Assembly: GCA_032158295.1 (NCBI GenBank) | Contig: CM063254.1 | Location: 3,077,538 to 3,141,537, forward strand | From: Pycnopodia helianthoides | Lineage: Eukaryota; Echinodermata; Asteroidea; Forcipulatida; Asteriidae | DNA length: 64,000 nucleotides | Direction: 5' to 3' | Shown: in pieces, positions 35,903 through 47,452 of the stretch | How the letters are laid out: each line of letters begins with the position of its first letter | How positions within the stretch are numbered: the stretch's first letter is position 1 | Notes under the pieces: generated by a model | Told to the model about the DNA's origin: nothing | What the model saw: only the letters and a program-made list of their open reading frames with translations | Databases searched by the model: none | Translations under genes and position numbers: made by a program

Positions 35903-38900
35903 CTAGAAAAGGTAAACAAAAGTAATGTGTATTTCGGTAAACCACAATGTTTATTAAATGAAAGCTCTACATGTTTCAAAAGCTTGCCCCTGCCTGCGAT
36001 AAGTTGTGTTTTTTTTTTGTGTTTTTTTTGTTGTTTTTGTCGGGAGGGGTGCACACGGGACTCAGCGCTGATGTTTCTGACCATCAGAGGGTTGGTTCGA
36101 GTCCCGGTCTTGACATGTGTCCTTAAATATCTCCCGAAGTGGTGTGGTTTCGTTCCGCTTTTTTGTAGAGCCAATTTTTTGACTCCACAAAATGGCGGAC
36201 CGTATGTTCCGCTGGTTGTGTATTTCCAGAAGCAAATTTATAGGATTTTATTTTAATCGCTAATTACAACACACTGCATGTGTTTTAGTGCATGCCCAAC
36301 CCTTTAAAAGGATACGCAGTAGTTCCTAACGGCATCATTTTGAGAAATTTGAAGGCATTGTGCCCCTAGTACACTCATCGTTAAGGGGAGGGGTTCGAGT
36401 CCCCGGTGTTTTCTGGCATGGTTGTCTGCAGAAGGCGCCACAGCACCTTGTAAACCGTTTACATGGTGCTATGTAAATAAAATGGGTCTTATAATTATTT
36501 AGAACATATCTCCACATACCTTGTAAGAAGAAAACAATCACTGGGCGCTTTGAGACGCCCTCATGTGTGATAAAGCGTTGTAGGCCCTATATAAGAATTG
36601 CGTATAGTTTAAAGGTATTGTACACTTTTGGTAACAGCTCAAAATCAGTGTCCACATTTTGTGTGATTAAACATATGCATGAACAAACAAACCTGTGAAA
36701 GTTTGAGCTCAATTGGTCATCGAGGTCACGAGAAAATAGTGAAAAGAGATCTTATGTGTTTTCTGTTTTTTCAAATTATCGCGCGCGATAATTACTATTG
36801 TTTTACTCGTTTCTACCATTACTTACTTTAAATCGTGTAAGTTATGTGTGAATTTTTGAACATTGTGTTTTTCAATCTTACCAATAGTGTACAGGGCCTT
36901 TAATCAACGACATTCATCTTGAACTTTTGATTACTTTTTGAAGAAGAAAAAAATCCCCAATTTGTGAGTTTAGTGCTTTGGTCTTTAGTTCTTGTTTGCT
37001 GAGCAATTTATTTTTCAACAACGGCACAAACAACAAATTTGTTGTTAATTTACATCAACAATGATAAAGATATTAAAATAACTGAAAAAATAGAACACAA
37101 AATTACCACTTGGTTTTTCAAAATAAAGTAATAACTTCAGGGTACAAAGGCAAACAATTTCATTTGAGATTGTCCAAGACTTAATTAATCATAAAAAACA
37201 CACTTTTGAAGCAGACATCGCCATTCAACTCCGCGCACCATTGTGCTCTGTGGACTTAATTTTATGATAAGCTTATGTTATAATTCATTTGCAAGGAACG
37301 CGTAAAAATCACGACTTCCCTAATTTTGTTTTTTACGTCACCTAACGTTGAATTAAAACGCATTACATCGAGTCGGGAAGTTAATTTCGCTCGGAATCTG
37401 CAGGTCTTTTGAGGTTTTACAATCATACTTGTTTTGATTTCTGCATCCGCGTCTTTTGTCCCACAGTTTACACAATTAATTATAAGCACCAGAATGATAT
37501 TTTTTTTGTTTTTTAATTTCGCTGACGTAAATCAAGGTGGTTAAAATATCCCATACCCAATTTTCATATGGATCTACTTTTTCAATGTATCATTTTTTTA
37601 TTTTATTTTTTGTTCAAATAGTTTGTATATATTTTTAGTTGTTATTTATTTATATTGTTTTCATGCTTGCTTGAAATGATTAAAAAATATTAAAATAATA
37701 AATAAATGCTTGTTTGCTTGGTTGCTCGTTTGTTCGGTTGCTTGTTTGTTTACTTGCTGTTGTTTAACTATTTGTTTCTTGCTTGTTTGCCTGCCTGCTT
37801 CCTTCCTTGTTTTGTTGGTGTTTGCTTTGTTTGTTTGTTTGTTTGTTTGTTTGTTTGTTGTTTGTTTGTTTGTTTGTTTGTTTGTTTGTTTGTTTGTTTG
37901 TTTGTTTGTTTGTTTGTTTGTTTGTTTGTTTGTTTGTTTGTTTGTTTGTTTGTTTGTTTGTTTGTTTGTTTGTTTGTTTGTTTGTTTGTTTGTTTGTTTG
38001 TGTTTGTTTGTTTGTTTGTTTGTTTGTTTGTTTGTTTGTTTGTTTGTTTGTTTGTTTGTTTGTTTGTTTGTTTGTTTGTTGGGGTGTTTGTTGGGGTGTT
38101 TGTTGGTGTTTGTTGGGTGTTTGTTTGTTTGTTTGTTGGGGTGTTTGTTTGTTTGTTTGTTTTGTTTGTTTGTTTTTTATATATTGATTGATTAATTGAT
38201 GAGGAATATGGCCTAAAGGAACTCCCTCGGAAATTCCCATGCAGTGAAAAAATTAAACTTCTAAAAATAACCGACAAATATTTTTTAAACAAGCAAAAGC
38301 TCAAAGGAACAGATCGGCTTGTCTTAAAACAACATGCAATGTGAACTTCTTTTGTATTGTGTCTCTCTAATGTAAACTAGCAAGTCAGAAATGCTAGAAA
38401 AATGTCTCGATGATGACCATGAATTCCGCACGGTTGACAATGAAAATTAAATCTCAACATTCAGAATTTGAGTAGTTTCATGGCCAGATTTTCGTTGAAA
38501 CTTTGTTTTTCTTCATGGAGGATTTTATCTCTAAACTATTTTTGACAGATGATGCCGTTTCAGAACGAAAAACATACCCAAAGATTTGCATATGCCACGG
38601 ACAAGGCAAGGCTTATTGCTATATTTTGAACATACTCACATAGTTATAGCTCAGTGTGCCCATCCCGAACATCATTAGCGATTTGAGATGCCAGTCGGGC
38701 GTTCCGTACATAAAGCGGTATAACCACGTAGCGTTATACCAAACCGGTTCAAGTATTGACGGATCGCACAACAAGCAGCGGTGCACTTAAACGAGCTTAT
38801 TCTGTCCGCCATTTTGGGAGTCAAAATGTACGCAAAGGAATTGACTCCCAAATTGGTGGAAATGGTAGACGTGCATCGTGGGAGGTGCGTTCGGAGTTGT

Positions 38901-40958
38901 GCTAGGGGTTAATGAGATGAGGGAAGAGGTACTACGCTCCTGAGTGAACTTACCACCACAATAACGAGGATTAGCACGATGATGACCTGCGAACGTGAAC
39001 CGATGAAGCGGGGGCATTTCTTGGATTTCTTCGCCGCTTTAAAAATCCTGTAGATGCGATTCACCTTCAGCAGGGTAGGCGCGTACGTCAGGGTGATGCA
39101 CAACGAGACGACCACCTCCGAGGTCAGGCATGACGCATCCGTCGGTGGGACCAGGAGGGAGAAGGGGGCAAGGAATGCCAGGAGAGCCCGAGGATGTTGA
39201 TGCTGCTCAGCTCACGGCTGGCTGCTTTGATGAGAGAGTTGTGGCGATAGTGAACCAGACCGGCGGCTGCCAACCCAGAGACGATCAAACCGAAGCCCGA
39301 CATGATTATGATGGAGATAACCACCGGATCGTTCCAATCTGGAGGAGTCGGAACAATCGGGACACACTCGGTGAAGCTGACATCGGGCCATTTGTCCCTT
39401 GAGCATGATTCACAAACTGAGCCCCGGACGCGGGCGTTGCTGGGACATTGCCGGCAACCGTAGCAACACTTCTGCTCCAGGGGCACCTCGATGTACCCGG
39501 GCTGGCATACCTCTTGACAGAGCGACACCGGCGGGCTCTGTGAACCCCAAGCCCGTTGAACTGCCGAGGCGTTGATTCGCAGAGGAGCCCTCGTGGAACT
39601 GACCCAAGACCCTATCTGCACGAGCCCGTGCTCTCCACGGTGACCGAGGACTTGGTAGTTCCCGCCCGGGTTGCCATTCGTGTCGAAGGCGATATGGTTG
39701 TAGAGACCCTGGAAACTTAAGTTGTGTAGGTACGGCATCAACTCGTGTCCAGAGATAAACGGGATCAACTCACGACAGTTTATGCTGTTGTTACAACGGT
39801 CTTGGAGCAAACCGTGTAGAGCGTAGGCGAAAGCGTAGATGGCATCAGCCGTCGTGCTAGCGCCATCATTAATCGGTATCATACAGTTACTGACATTAAG
39901 CAACCATTAGACTGCATCCACCAATCTTTATATTCCTTTAACCAGGGGTTGAGTGGATTTTTCTGGAACACTAGATCCCTGTAAAACTCCGGAAAGCCTG
40001 GCATCTCCCGGTTGTTGAGATTTACGAAAACAGAACCGCGTAAGGAGTTGAAGGTATTCCTTGCCCAGTAAGCCGTCGCGTCACTGCCAACAAAAATGAT
40101 ATTGGTGGAGCTTCCTTCTCGCTTTGCGGTTAAGTCGAGGATTCTGCCTGCCACGGTGGAGTAAGTAAACAATATCACCACCCGGGCACTGGGGAATACC
40201 TTCAGATTTAGAACAGCTTCCTCTAGTTCAGACTCGGTGGCCACAGCTCGGACTGGCACAGAAAAAGCAACACAGATATCGTGCTTTGCCACTAGGTCGA
40301 GCACAGCCTGAGCACCGTGGATTCCGTAGCTGTTCAGTTGAAAGTACAACCCGATGTATTTCCAGCCGAAATGCAGAAGGATGTCTACAATGGCCGTGGC
40401 TTGGAGACTGTCGGCTGGGACGGTGCGGGCAAAGTACGGGAACCGGGACTTCACGCTGAGTTCGTTACTGGTGGCATAGGCCGAAATCAGTGGGATGCGA
40501 TACACACTAGCCGCCAGCGAGGCAGGGATGGCAGTAAAACTTGTCGTCGTACCGACGATGCAGACGAGTTTGCCGCGCTGCGGCGAGGTGATCCGTCTGA
40601 AGTCCACGTCCTCCTGGGGTACTTCCGAGGTGCTGGCCAGAGCGAGAACTGACCACATCGTCACAGGCTCGGAGAAACAGCTGTCACGGATGTCAAACCC
40701 GATGGTGACATTGGGCAGTAGATCGTGCCTTGCGTTCACTTGCTGGATCACGTACATTTGCAAGGCGGTGAGCTCAACTGCTGACCTGCTCAGCGGGCCG
40801 CTACACGGCAACCCGCTGGGCACCCAGTTATGAAGTGGGTAAATCCCACCGAGTATTACATCGCCGGAGCGGGAAAAGCTCACCTGAGCTCTAGCCGGTA
40901 CCTCACCAGCACTGAGACCGGCTGGATTGCTCAGAACAAACAAGAGTATCAGAATCAT
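35390..40958 (-). CDS. Class C GPCR, metabotropic-glutamate-receptor-like, two exons, two frameshifts
   Basis: Exon 1 runs 40958-38954 and exon 2 runs 35902-35390. The order is signal peptide (residues 1-18), Venus-flytrap ligand domain, nine-cysteine domain and seven membrane helices, about 839 aa if the two 1-base shifts are discounted. mGluR hallmarks include LPNVTIGFDIRDSC, TSFTAIPASL, ATSNEL, VPADSLQATAI, GSDA, KAASRELSSI, LLKVNRIYRIF, VPSNFNESKFIA and YLPKLHVII. By remembered alignment to mGluR1, the residues holding the amino-acid backbone are kept (S140, T163, D183, Y211, D293). The basic residues that hold the glutamate side chain appear absent. The ligand is therefore probably an amino acid or similar but not clearly glutamate. 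It acts at the plasma membrane through G proteins. The frameshifts leave open a pseudogene or assembly errors. Confidence 0.88.
36048..36135 (+). mobile_element. tRNA-derived SINE head (fragment)
   Basis: The piece contains 'gttctgaccatcag'-type sequence followed by a Pol III B-box, GGTTCGAGTCCCGG, and 'tcttgacatgtgtcctt'. The same head-plus-junction is seen at 58,752 and, inverted, at 54,600. The acceptor stem is not intact, so it is not a functional tRNA. Confidence 0.55.
36348..36520 (+). mobile_element. SINE tail fragment
   Basis: It includes GGGTTCGAGTCCCCGGTG, 'tttctggcatggttgtctgc', 'cagcaccttgtaaaccg' and 'ggtgctatgtaaataaaatg'. The same order is found inverted at 58,584-58,690, which defines it as one dispersed family. 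Confidence 0.6.
36609..36903 (+). mobile_element. TTAA-flanked MITE of a second, related family (GPCR intron)
   Basis: The left end is TTAAAGGTATTGTACACTTTTGGTA and the right end is its imperfect complement TACCAATAGTGTACAGGGCCTTTAA, written here only as termini. The interior shares the CAAACCTGT, GTTTGAG and GTCACGAGAAAATAGTGAA core with the 390-bp family, although the ends differ. It also holds a GCGCGCGATAATTA-type palindrome. Confidence 0.75.
37825..38175 (+). repeat. (TTTG)n microsatellite with interruptions
   Basis: Some 60 or more TTTG units run almost perfectly from 37,825 to about 38,080, then break up with GGGG interruptions to 38,175. All long open frames here on both strands (poly Cys-Leu-Phe-Val or Lys-Gln-Thr-Asn) are translations of this array and not genes. 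Confidence 0.95.
38640..38785 (-). CDS. Orphan exon-like segment inside the GPCR intron
   Basis: After a stop TAA that merges into an acceptor-like TTTAAG, 2 nt plus 48 codons are open to a donor TAT|GTGAGT. The translation (CDPSILEPVWYNATWLYRF, then MYGTPDWHLKSLMMFGMG) is unlike simple repeats and ends in a membrane-like stretch. A direct join of the two GPCR exons already gives a continuous receptor, so this is not needed for it. It could be an alternative exon, a remnant of another receptor copy, or chance. The acceptor lacks a pyrimidine tract. Confidence 0.25.
38954..40958 (-). CDS. Class C GPCR exon 1: signal peptide, Venus-flytrap, cysteine-rich domain, TM1-4
   Basis: The ATG at 40958 precedes MILILLFVLSNPAGLSAG, a clear signal peptide, and lies about 80-120 bp from TATA boxes. 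The first frame is open to 39,879. The second (39,906-39,127) carries AIYAFAYALHG, the cysteine domain CQEVCQPGY, KCCYGCRQC, CESCSRDKW, TEC and TM1. The third carries TM2-4 to SRSQVIIVLILVIVV and donor GTAAGT. The exon is 2005 nt, two short of a multiple of three, which agrees with two single-base losses: one at 39,882-39,906 and one most likely in the GGG at 39,187-39,189. Confidence 0.88.
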
Positions 40959-41034
40959 CGCAGGCTATTGGCAAATTCCTTCACTGCTCAAACTGATATT
41001 TTAGCTTTCTTCACAAACCAACTCTTCCAACATC

Positions 41035-41081
41035 TTTATAAGAAAACTCTGTCTAAACTGTAACAGACGGCTGTCTTTATA
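41035..41081 (-). promoter_or_regulatory. Two TATA boxes upstream of the class C GPCR start
   Basis: On the minus strand TATAAA occurs at 41081-41076 (GTGTATAAAGACAG) and again at 41040-41035 (CTTATAAAGATG). The ATG at 40958 is 77 to 118 bp downstream, a plausible 5' leader. This placement supports 40958 as the true start. No start-site data are available. Confidence 0.4.
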
Positions 41082-41089
41082 CACACATG

Positions 41090-43068
41090 CGTCTTGTTTA
41101 CTGCAAACGTATGTGTCATGCAAGCCAGAACCGACTTCACATTAGTTCGACACTGACAGTTCATCTTTTGCATGGTTGCTATTTAAATTGCGTCTTTTAT
41201 TATTACGTGTACAATCTATAAAGAATCGTGGATTATCTCCACTCGTGCTTTATGACTGTATGTCAAGACTGACGTGTGACTAGATTGATTTCTTACTCGC
41301 ATCTTCAGTCAATAATTTGTGTGTATGGATAATTCTGTCGCCATGGTTTAAAAATAAAAGAGAGGAGAGAAAAATGCAAACGACATTACACGATAATCTT
41401 GAAGATAAATGGCAATTAACTTTAGATTGGATCGCAGAACGCACTTTATTAGGTTTGACAAGCAGTCGGGCTTTTGTTGGGATAGTGGCTTGTTTCTTTT
41501 GTGATTCGGGGCTTTGATCTAAACTCGCTGATTCAAATAAAAAGTGCGTTTCTTCCAAAGTAGGGACATCCACAATTTTGTAAAGTTAGCCATGCAGGCT
41601 GTCATTGACCAGAACGGGAGAGATATTTGCACTTTTGACTTGTTTTGCTGCCATGACTTCGTGTACTTAATGCAAGTTTGTTCGTGGGGAATTGTAATGT
41701 CTGTGCGAGGTCAACTCTCTTGTGTTCAACCGTGGGAGAATGACTAGACTTGGTTCCAAGTCTGTGATCGTGTTTTTTTTATTTATTTTTTTTTTTTTTG
41801 GTCTACCTGATAGCCAATACAATAATTGCCTGAATTAGCGCCCTCTTGTGGATTAACCTCCGACATTAACCTTCGATTACGAGTTAGAACGCCCTATATC
41901 CAATCTGCGGGGGCGTTTTACGTGGCTGATGCAGATAACCTTTGCGATCTCAGACTTGAAATCAAGTCTAGCTAATATTAAGGACACGCATTGCTATCCT
42001 CTGCGGAAACTCCCTTTCAGCCACGCTATTTTTGTTATATATAATTTTTGCCCTCATCAAAACTAAATGTAGCAATACAACAGTTCAAACTGGTGGCTGT
42101 ACGGAGCCCTAAGGGACAGTCAAGGGAACAAGTTAACGAGTAACATAAGAAAGAGTTTTTAAAAAGGGGGGAAGAAAAAATAAAGAAAGGAGAAAAAAGA
42201 TCAGTTCGCTGCCTCGCCAGAAAATCATATTTTTGAGAGAATGGAAATATATAATTTTGAGTGAACAACAGCCTGACCCAGAATCGCGGGAACCAAATTA
42301 TCTCGCGGGAACTTAAAGGGTTACGAAATAATGTTTATTTAGTGGCTCCGTATGATTTGGGTAGGACAAGAAAAACGATTATTATTGTTCAAAACTTATC
42401 CAGTGCATTTAGGCCTATAGTCTTTATATAATGCCGAAATGAAGTTCTTAAATTTGTACCTTCCTTTTTTTTCATTTTATTGTAATCGCAGTTAAGACAG
42501 TTGTGTCATTTGTATAGATTTGCTCTTTTGAGTGAGATAAACGAACCTGTTAGGTCAACGACTTTGCACTTTGAGTTTGATCACCTCATATAGCTCGAAG
42601 CGTGCGTCAATTAAATCAAGTAAACAAAGACAATAAGCTGTGAGTTTTGCGAAATTGCTCAACTTGGAGGAAATATCAGCGAAGCGAAGCAGATCAAAGG
42701 TTTGTAAACGTTTGGACTTAGAGTTTGATGCAGTAGAGTCATAAAAACTTATTATATAGCTCTATGAGTAGAGTGCATAGACTCCTCATAGAAAGCACGT
42801 CGGATGAGGACTAAGTACTGGTTTGGTAATTATTAAGAAAAAATATTTTGTTAGTTTAGGAGCTTAATGATTTTAAAAAAAAATTAAACCAAGTACCCAA
42901 TCCTCCAGAGAAACTATTTCCGTTGTGAATATAACTGTCGATGTCGACGAAATGGCATTTTGCAGATACCCTAAATCGCGGCTGCTCATTTCGATTGGAG
43001 CAATCAGAACGATTGCGTGAGCTACGAGCAAACGGTCCGGTGAACTTGTGAGAAATTTTCTCGATTCG
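41090..43068. other. Upstream region of the class C GPCR, no other gene seen
   Basis: AT-rich. An 81-codon minus frame at 42,856-43,101 starts inside the duplicated block and follows an AG; it is unrecognised and weak. Confidence 0.4.
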
Positions 43069-44460
43069 GACTCTGAGGGTATTGCCGTCGGGGCGAAGCA
43101 AAGTAAAGACCTGCGAACGTTGAGATTCGTGGTTATTGATGCGGATACTCGCTCACTGTGTTGTAGTATTCACACTCGGTACTCGTACTCGAGTACTACT
43201 TGAGTATACCGTTTCGATGGTACTCGTACTCGAGTACTACTTGAGTATACCGGTTTGATGGTACTCGTACTCGGTACTCATACTCGAGTACTACTTGAGT
43301 ATACTATTTCGATGGTACTTGAACTCGGTACTCATACTCGAGTACTACTTGAGTATACCGTTTCGATGGTACTCGTACTCGGTACTCATACTCGAGTACT
43401 AGTTGAGTATACTGTTTCGATGGTACTCGAACTCGGTACTCATACTCGAGTGCTACTTGAGTATACCGTTTTGATGGTCATCATACTCGAGTACTACTTG
43501 AGTATACCGTTTTGATGGTACTCATACTCGAGTACTACTTGAGTATACCGTTTTGATGGTACTCGTACTCGGTACTCCTACTCGAGTACTACTTGAGCAT
43601 ACCGTTTACTTTTGATGGTACTCCTACTCGAGTACTACTTGATCAGTATACCGTTTTGATGGTACTCGTACTCGAGTAATACTTGAGTATACCGTTTCGA
43701 TGGTACTCGTACTCGTACTCAGCTAGCTAAATACAACCCCTTCGAATACTCTGAGGGTATTGCCGTCGGGGCGAAGCAAAGTAAAGACCTGCGAACGTTG
43801 AGATTCGTGGTTATTGATGCGGATACTCGCTCACTGTGTTGTAGTATTCACACTCGGTACTCGTACTCGAGTACTACTTGAGTATACCGTTTCGATGGTA
43901 CTCGTACTCGAGTACTACTTGAGTATACCGGTTTGATGGTACTCGTACTCGGTACTCATACTCGAGTACTACTTGAGTATACCGTTTTGATGGTACTCGT
44001 ACTCGGTACTCCTACTCGAGTACTACTTGAGCATACCGTTTACTTTTGATGGTACTCCTACTCGAGTACTACTTGATCAGTATACCGTTTTGATGGTACT
44101 CATACTCGAGTACTAGTTGAGTATACTGTTTCGATGGTACTCGTACTCGGTACTCATACTCGAGTACTACTTGAGTACCGTTTTGATGGTCATCATACTC
44201 GAGTACTACTTGAGTATACCGTTTTGATGGTACTCATACTCGAGTACTACTTGAGTATACCGTTTTGATGGTACTCGTACTCGGTACTCCTACTCGAGTA
44301 CTACTTGAGCATACCGTTTACTTTTGATGGTACTCCTACTCGAGTACTACTTGATCAGTATACCGTTTTGATGGTACTCGTACTCGAGTAATACTTGAGT
44401 ATACCGTTTCGATGGTACTCGTACTCGTACTCAGCTAGCTAAATACAACCCCTTCGAATA
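43069..44460. repeat. Tandem duplication (offset about 680 bp) of a palindromic minisatellite
   Basis: Two blocks (43,069-43,748 and 43,749-44,460) each start 'actctgagggtattgccgtc' and end 'cagctagctaaatacaaccc'. Between, units of 35-60 bp contain TACTCGAGTACTACTTGAGTA and GATGGTACTCGTACTC; ACTCGAGT is palindromic. The copies differ in number and order of units. Confidence 0.85.
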
Positions 44461-45099
44461 GAACACCTCCAACGGAATCGGAACTGTTGTCTGATCAACA
44501 CTAAAGTTGATGACCGGGCTGTGTTATCGTCAGTGGGTTCAAATTCTATAAGTGTGCACATTCTATACGTGGAAGTACTTCAAGCTAGATTACATTGCTA
44601 TCAACAAAATGACAATCAGAGATCGCAACCCTTTTCAGTTTATCTTAAATTAAATAAAAATTTGTACACAGGAATGTTTGCAGATCCAATATTTCTTTTA
44701 ATAAAGAAGGAGACATTTGCCAATCAGGCAAGATACGCATGTCACATTTTGGTAACTCGTCATGAACATAAGTAACCTACAACTTAAAGATACCGTTATT
44801 GTTAGGAGTATAATGTTTGAATGTATAACAAAGTATTGGCATTGATACAAACACATAACTGTTTTAGACTGATTGAGGCACCCGACCACAGTGCTTTGGC
44901 ACATATCAAGAAAAACATAACAATTTCCAAATGGTAGATCCCAACCCCGTGATACTCCGTGATATCCTGCTGTGTACCAGTACACACGTTTTAGGAGGGG
45001 TGTCAATCAACGGGGGTCGTCAATTTGGTCAGGAGGGGTGGTGGAAAAAATGTTTCCCCATAGCTCATGAACAAACTCCTATCTCTGCGGCACGTTTGC

Positions 45100-45230
45100 C
45101 ACAGATCACTACCACAGCTTAGTGGTAAGGCATGTTGTGTCTGGCCGCTCTAGGTTCAATGGCCTTTCGTGAATGAAGGTCTTGTGATCTTGTGCCGACA
45201 GCAGACTGGTGTAGCAGACATAAATCATTG
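45100..45230 (+). mobile_element. Weak tRNA-like SINE remnant
   Basis: A-box-like 'cagcttagtggtaaggcatg' is followed 40 bp on by 'ctaggttcaatggcc'. The body afterwards is not matched elsewhere in the window. Confidence 0.3.
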
Positions 45231-45483
45231 AGATAAGGCAGAACAGACCCTCTTATTCTCTTAACCTATCCATAGAGAAAGCAGCCACACCTTTGTGACA
45301 GGATGACGTAACACCGTTGGCCCAAAACAGGTGCATCGGTGCAGGGTTAATTATTATGAAGGTCATACTAGAACCAACTTTTCTGCGAAATAATTCCCTC
45401 TAAAATGAAGTAGTATTCGAGAAACATGTAGGCCTATCTGAAAACCTAAAAACAAACAAACACAACAGCTGCCGTTCGTTTGT

Positions 45484-45655
45484 TAAAGGACAATGTGTTT
45501 GGGCATACATACTAAAAATTGTGCATGGTTTTTGCACTATTTTCTGCTGACTCACCAACGGGTTAAGCCCAAAAAAAATTCACAGGTTTTTTTTTTTTCG
45601 TGTATATGATTGATCACACAAAACATAAACACTGTCCGAGTCAGAACAAGAGTGA
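45484..45655 (+). mobile_element. MITE fragment, third related family
   Basis: The segment begins GTTAAAGGACAATGTGTTTG and includes 'gcactattttctgctgact', 'cacaggttttttt' and 'gattgatcacacaaaac'. The same blocks recur at 50,757-50,920. The middle block is a diverged version of the core shared by the other TTAA families. Confidence 0.55.
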
Positions 45656-47452
45656 ATTAGAATCACTTTATTTAGTTCGCGTCTTCGGGGAGGGGTGGGG
45701 TGGGGTGGGGGTGCCAGGCCTCGTTAATTAAATTGCATAGCCACAACTTTTTCTGTAAATCATAGATTTGAAGGTCGTGGTTCTGGGCATTTACACCGAA
45801 TGGGATCCATGGTGGGCCCTTGTGGTTGTTGACTTTCAACTTGGGTTATTTCGTGTACATGAATCCCCGAAAGTCGTCCAAATTGAGTCTTAACTTATTG
45901 TTTTGTCATCAGGGAATTATTGCATGTTCGGATGTTGTTAGTGGGGGTTTTTTTTGGGGGGGGTCCTTTTTCTCTCTCGATATCTCTCTTCTTCTTTTTT
46001 GTGACTGCAATCGAAATGATTTTCATCTAGTATTTTGGACTATTGACAGTTTTTTTTTACGAGAATGTTTCGCTGGAGAATAGATACTGGCATGAACTTT
46101 ACAATCAGGGAGCTTGCAGTCAGATTGGGGTTTTCTGTTCTCGAGAATTACCCGAGCTCTGTTTTTCTAAATTCTGAAACCACGGTTGGACTGTCATGAG
46201 GAGGACGGCCCCGGTGTATAAACCACGGGTTGATTCCAGAGGACACTGCCCTTCCGAAAAAAAGATATCTATTTCCATATAGTACGACCGCAAACCGATT
46301 GCATTTCCAGCTTGCAATAACTGAAATTAATTAACCTCAAAATTGAATACGTGGACCCTTGCCACAGGAATGTTGAAGTTGTGAGTTTCAACTACCAGAA
46401 TGCTAAAATAAAGGTGGCACTCATGCTGTGACGTAACTAGTGGAGGTGGGGGCAGGGGCGGGACCAGTTACCCCCCCCCCTCCTCTCAATCTCTCGTACC
46501 CCTCCCCCAAATAGTTTTTCTCTCTCTCCAAATCCACAAATGAAATTTTTAGATACATGTGAGCCTGTAAACACACCCAGAAAATGTGTTATTCAGTTTT
46601 TAACAGCGGAACTCCAATCACGTCGTCACTAGTCAAAACGGCTGTGTGTAGGCATCATATTAAAAATTAGTTGCGGGGGGGAAAAATGAATGGTATTTAT
46701 TTTTTTCTATCGGCCAAGACATTTTTGTGAAACTATGGGCCCGGCCTCGCACGTGCATAGGTGCATGACGCCACGATGATCTTGAAGTACACTACAAACA
46801 ATTCGTATCATGAGATATTGGTTATAAACTGAAGTTCAAGCACTTCGGATGACATCACTTATCGCTTCACCTGGGTCAAGCAAATGTGGAACTCTCTATT
46901 TTCGCGTTGATGGGGACTTGATCAAAACGCAAAGTCTGAATGTTTACAATGTTGCTAGTCCCCCCCCCCCCAATTTCGGTTGTAAGAATGTGCTACACAA
47001 GTATAGTTAAGTATATGCGAGATGATACTTGTCCGAATGCCCCTCCCATACAACGCTTTATTGCAGCAATTCACGAGTTGGTAAACAGAACCTACCTGTA
47101 GAACTAATAAAACATTCCAAACCAGGTGAGTGCGGCAGCGTTCCACTTGAAAACAAACCACAACCAAACTTTGCCCCAGCGGGCGGCGCACGGTACTTAA
47201 TCACTCCGTGACAAATGCAATATACTCGGCACCTACGCATATTATTATAGGTACTGTTTGTACATTTAGATGTGTTTTTTTTTATCAACTTTATGATCGT
47301 TGATAGCTGTTAAAATGTACAAGGTTGAGTGTTCGGCTAAAGAGGAAAAAACCGACAGCCTGTGGGGCGGTGCATCGCTGTATTAATTGAGCACACCACA
47401 GGGGAGTTGAAGTTGATTGAAATAGTGTCAGCGTGCAGTGGAGAGAGTAGTG

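Larger units (their letters stand above)
35903..38953 (-). other. Intron of the class C GPCR, repeat-filled
   Basis: The 3.05 kb GT...AG intron contains a (TTTG)n array (37,825-38,175), a TTAA MITE (36,609-36,903), two SINE pieces (36,048-36,135 and 36,348-36,520) and an exon-like segment at 38,640-38,785. The rest is AT-rich with no other structure seen. Confidence 0.7.
44461..47452. other. Intergenic with MITE and SINE remnants
   Basis: Short frames lack coding character. Poly-C and poly-G runs occur at 45,690, 45,955, 46,470 and 46,960. Confidence 0.45.

Noticed and set aside
37706..38304. Five long open frames of 134-178 codons on both strands
   Set aside because: All are translations of the (TTTG)n array, poly CLFV or KQTN.
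39882..39906. A mini-intron (GT...AG, 15 bp) to explain the first receptor frameshift
   Set aside because: Far too short for splicing and its removal keeps the same frame, so it would not repair the shift.
42856..43101. 81-codon minus frame following an AG
   Set aside because: Its start lies in the duplicated minisatellite block and no family or donor was found.
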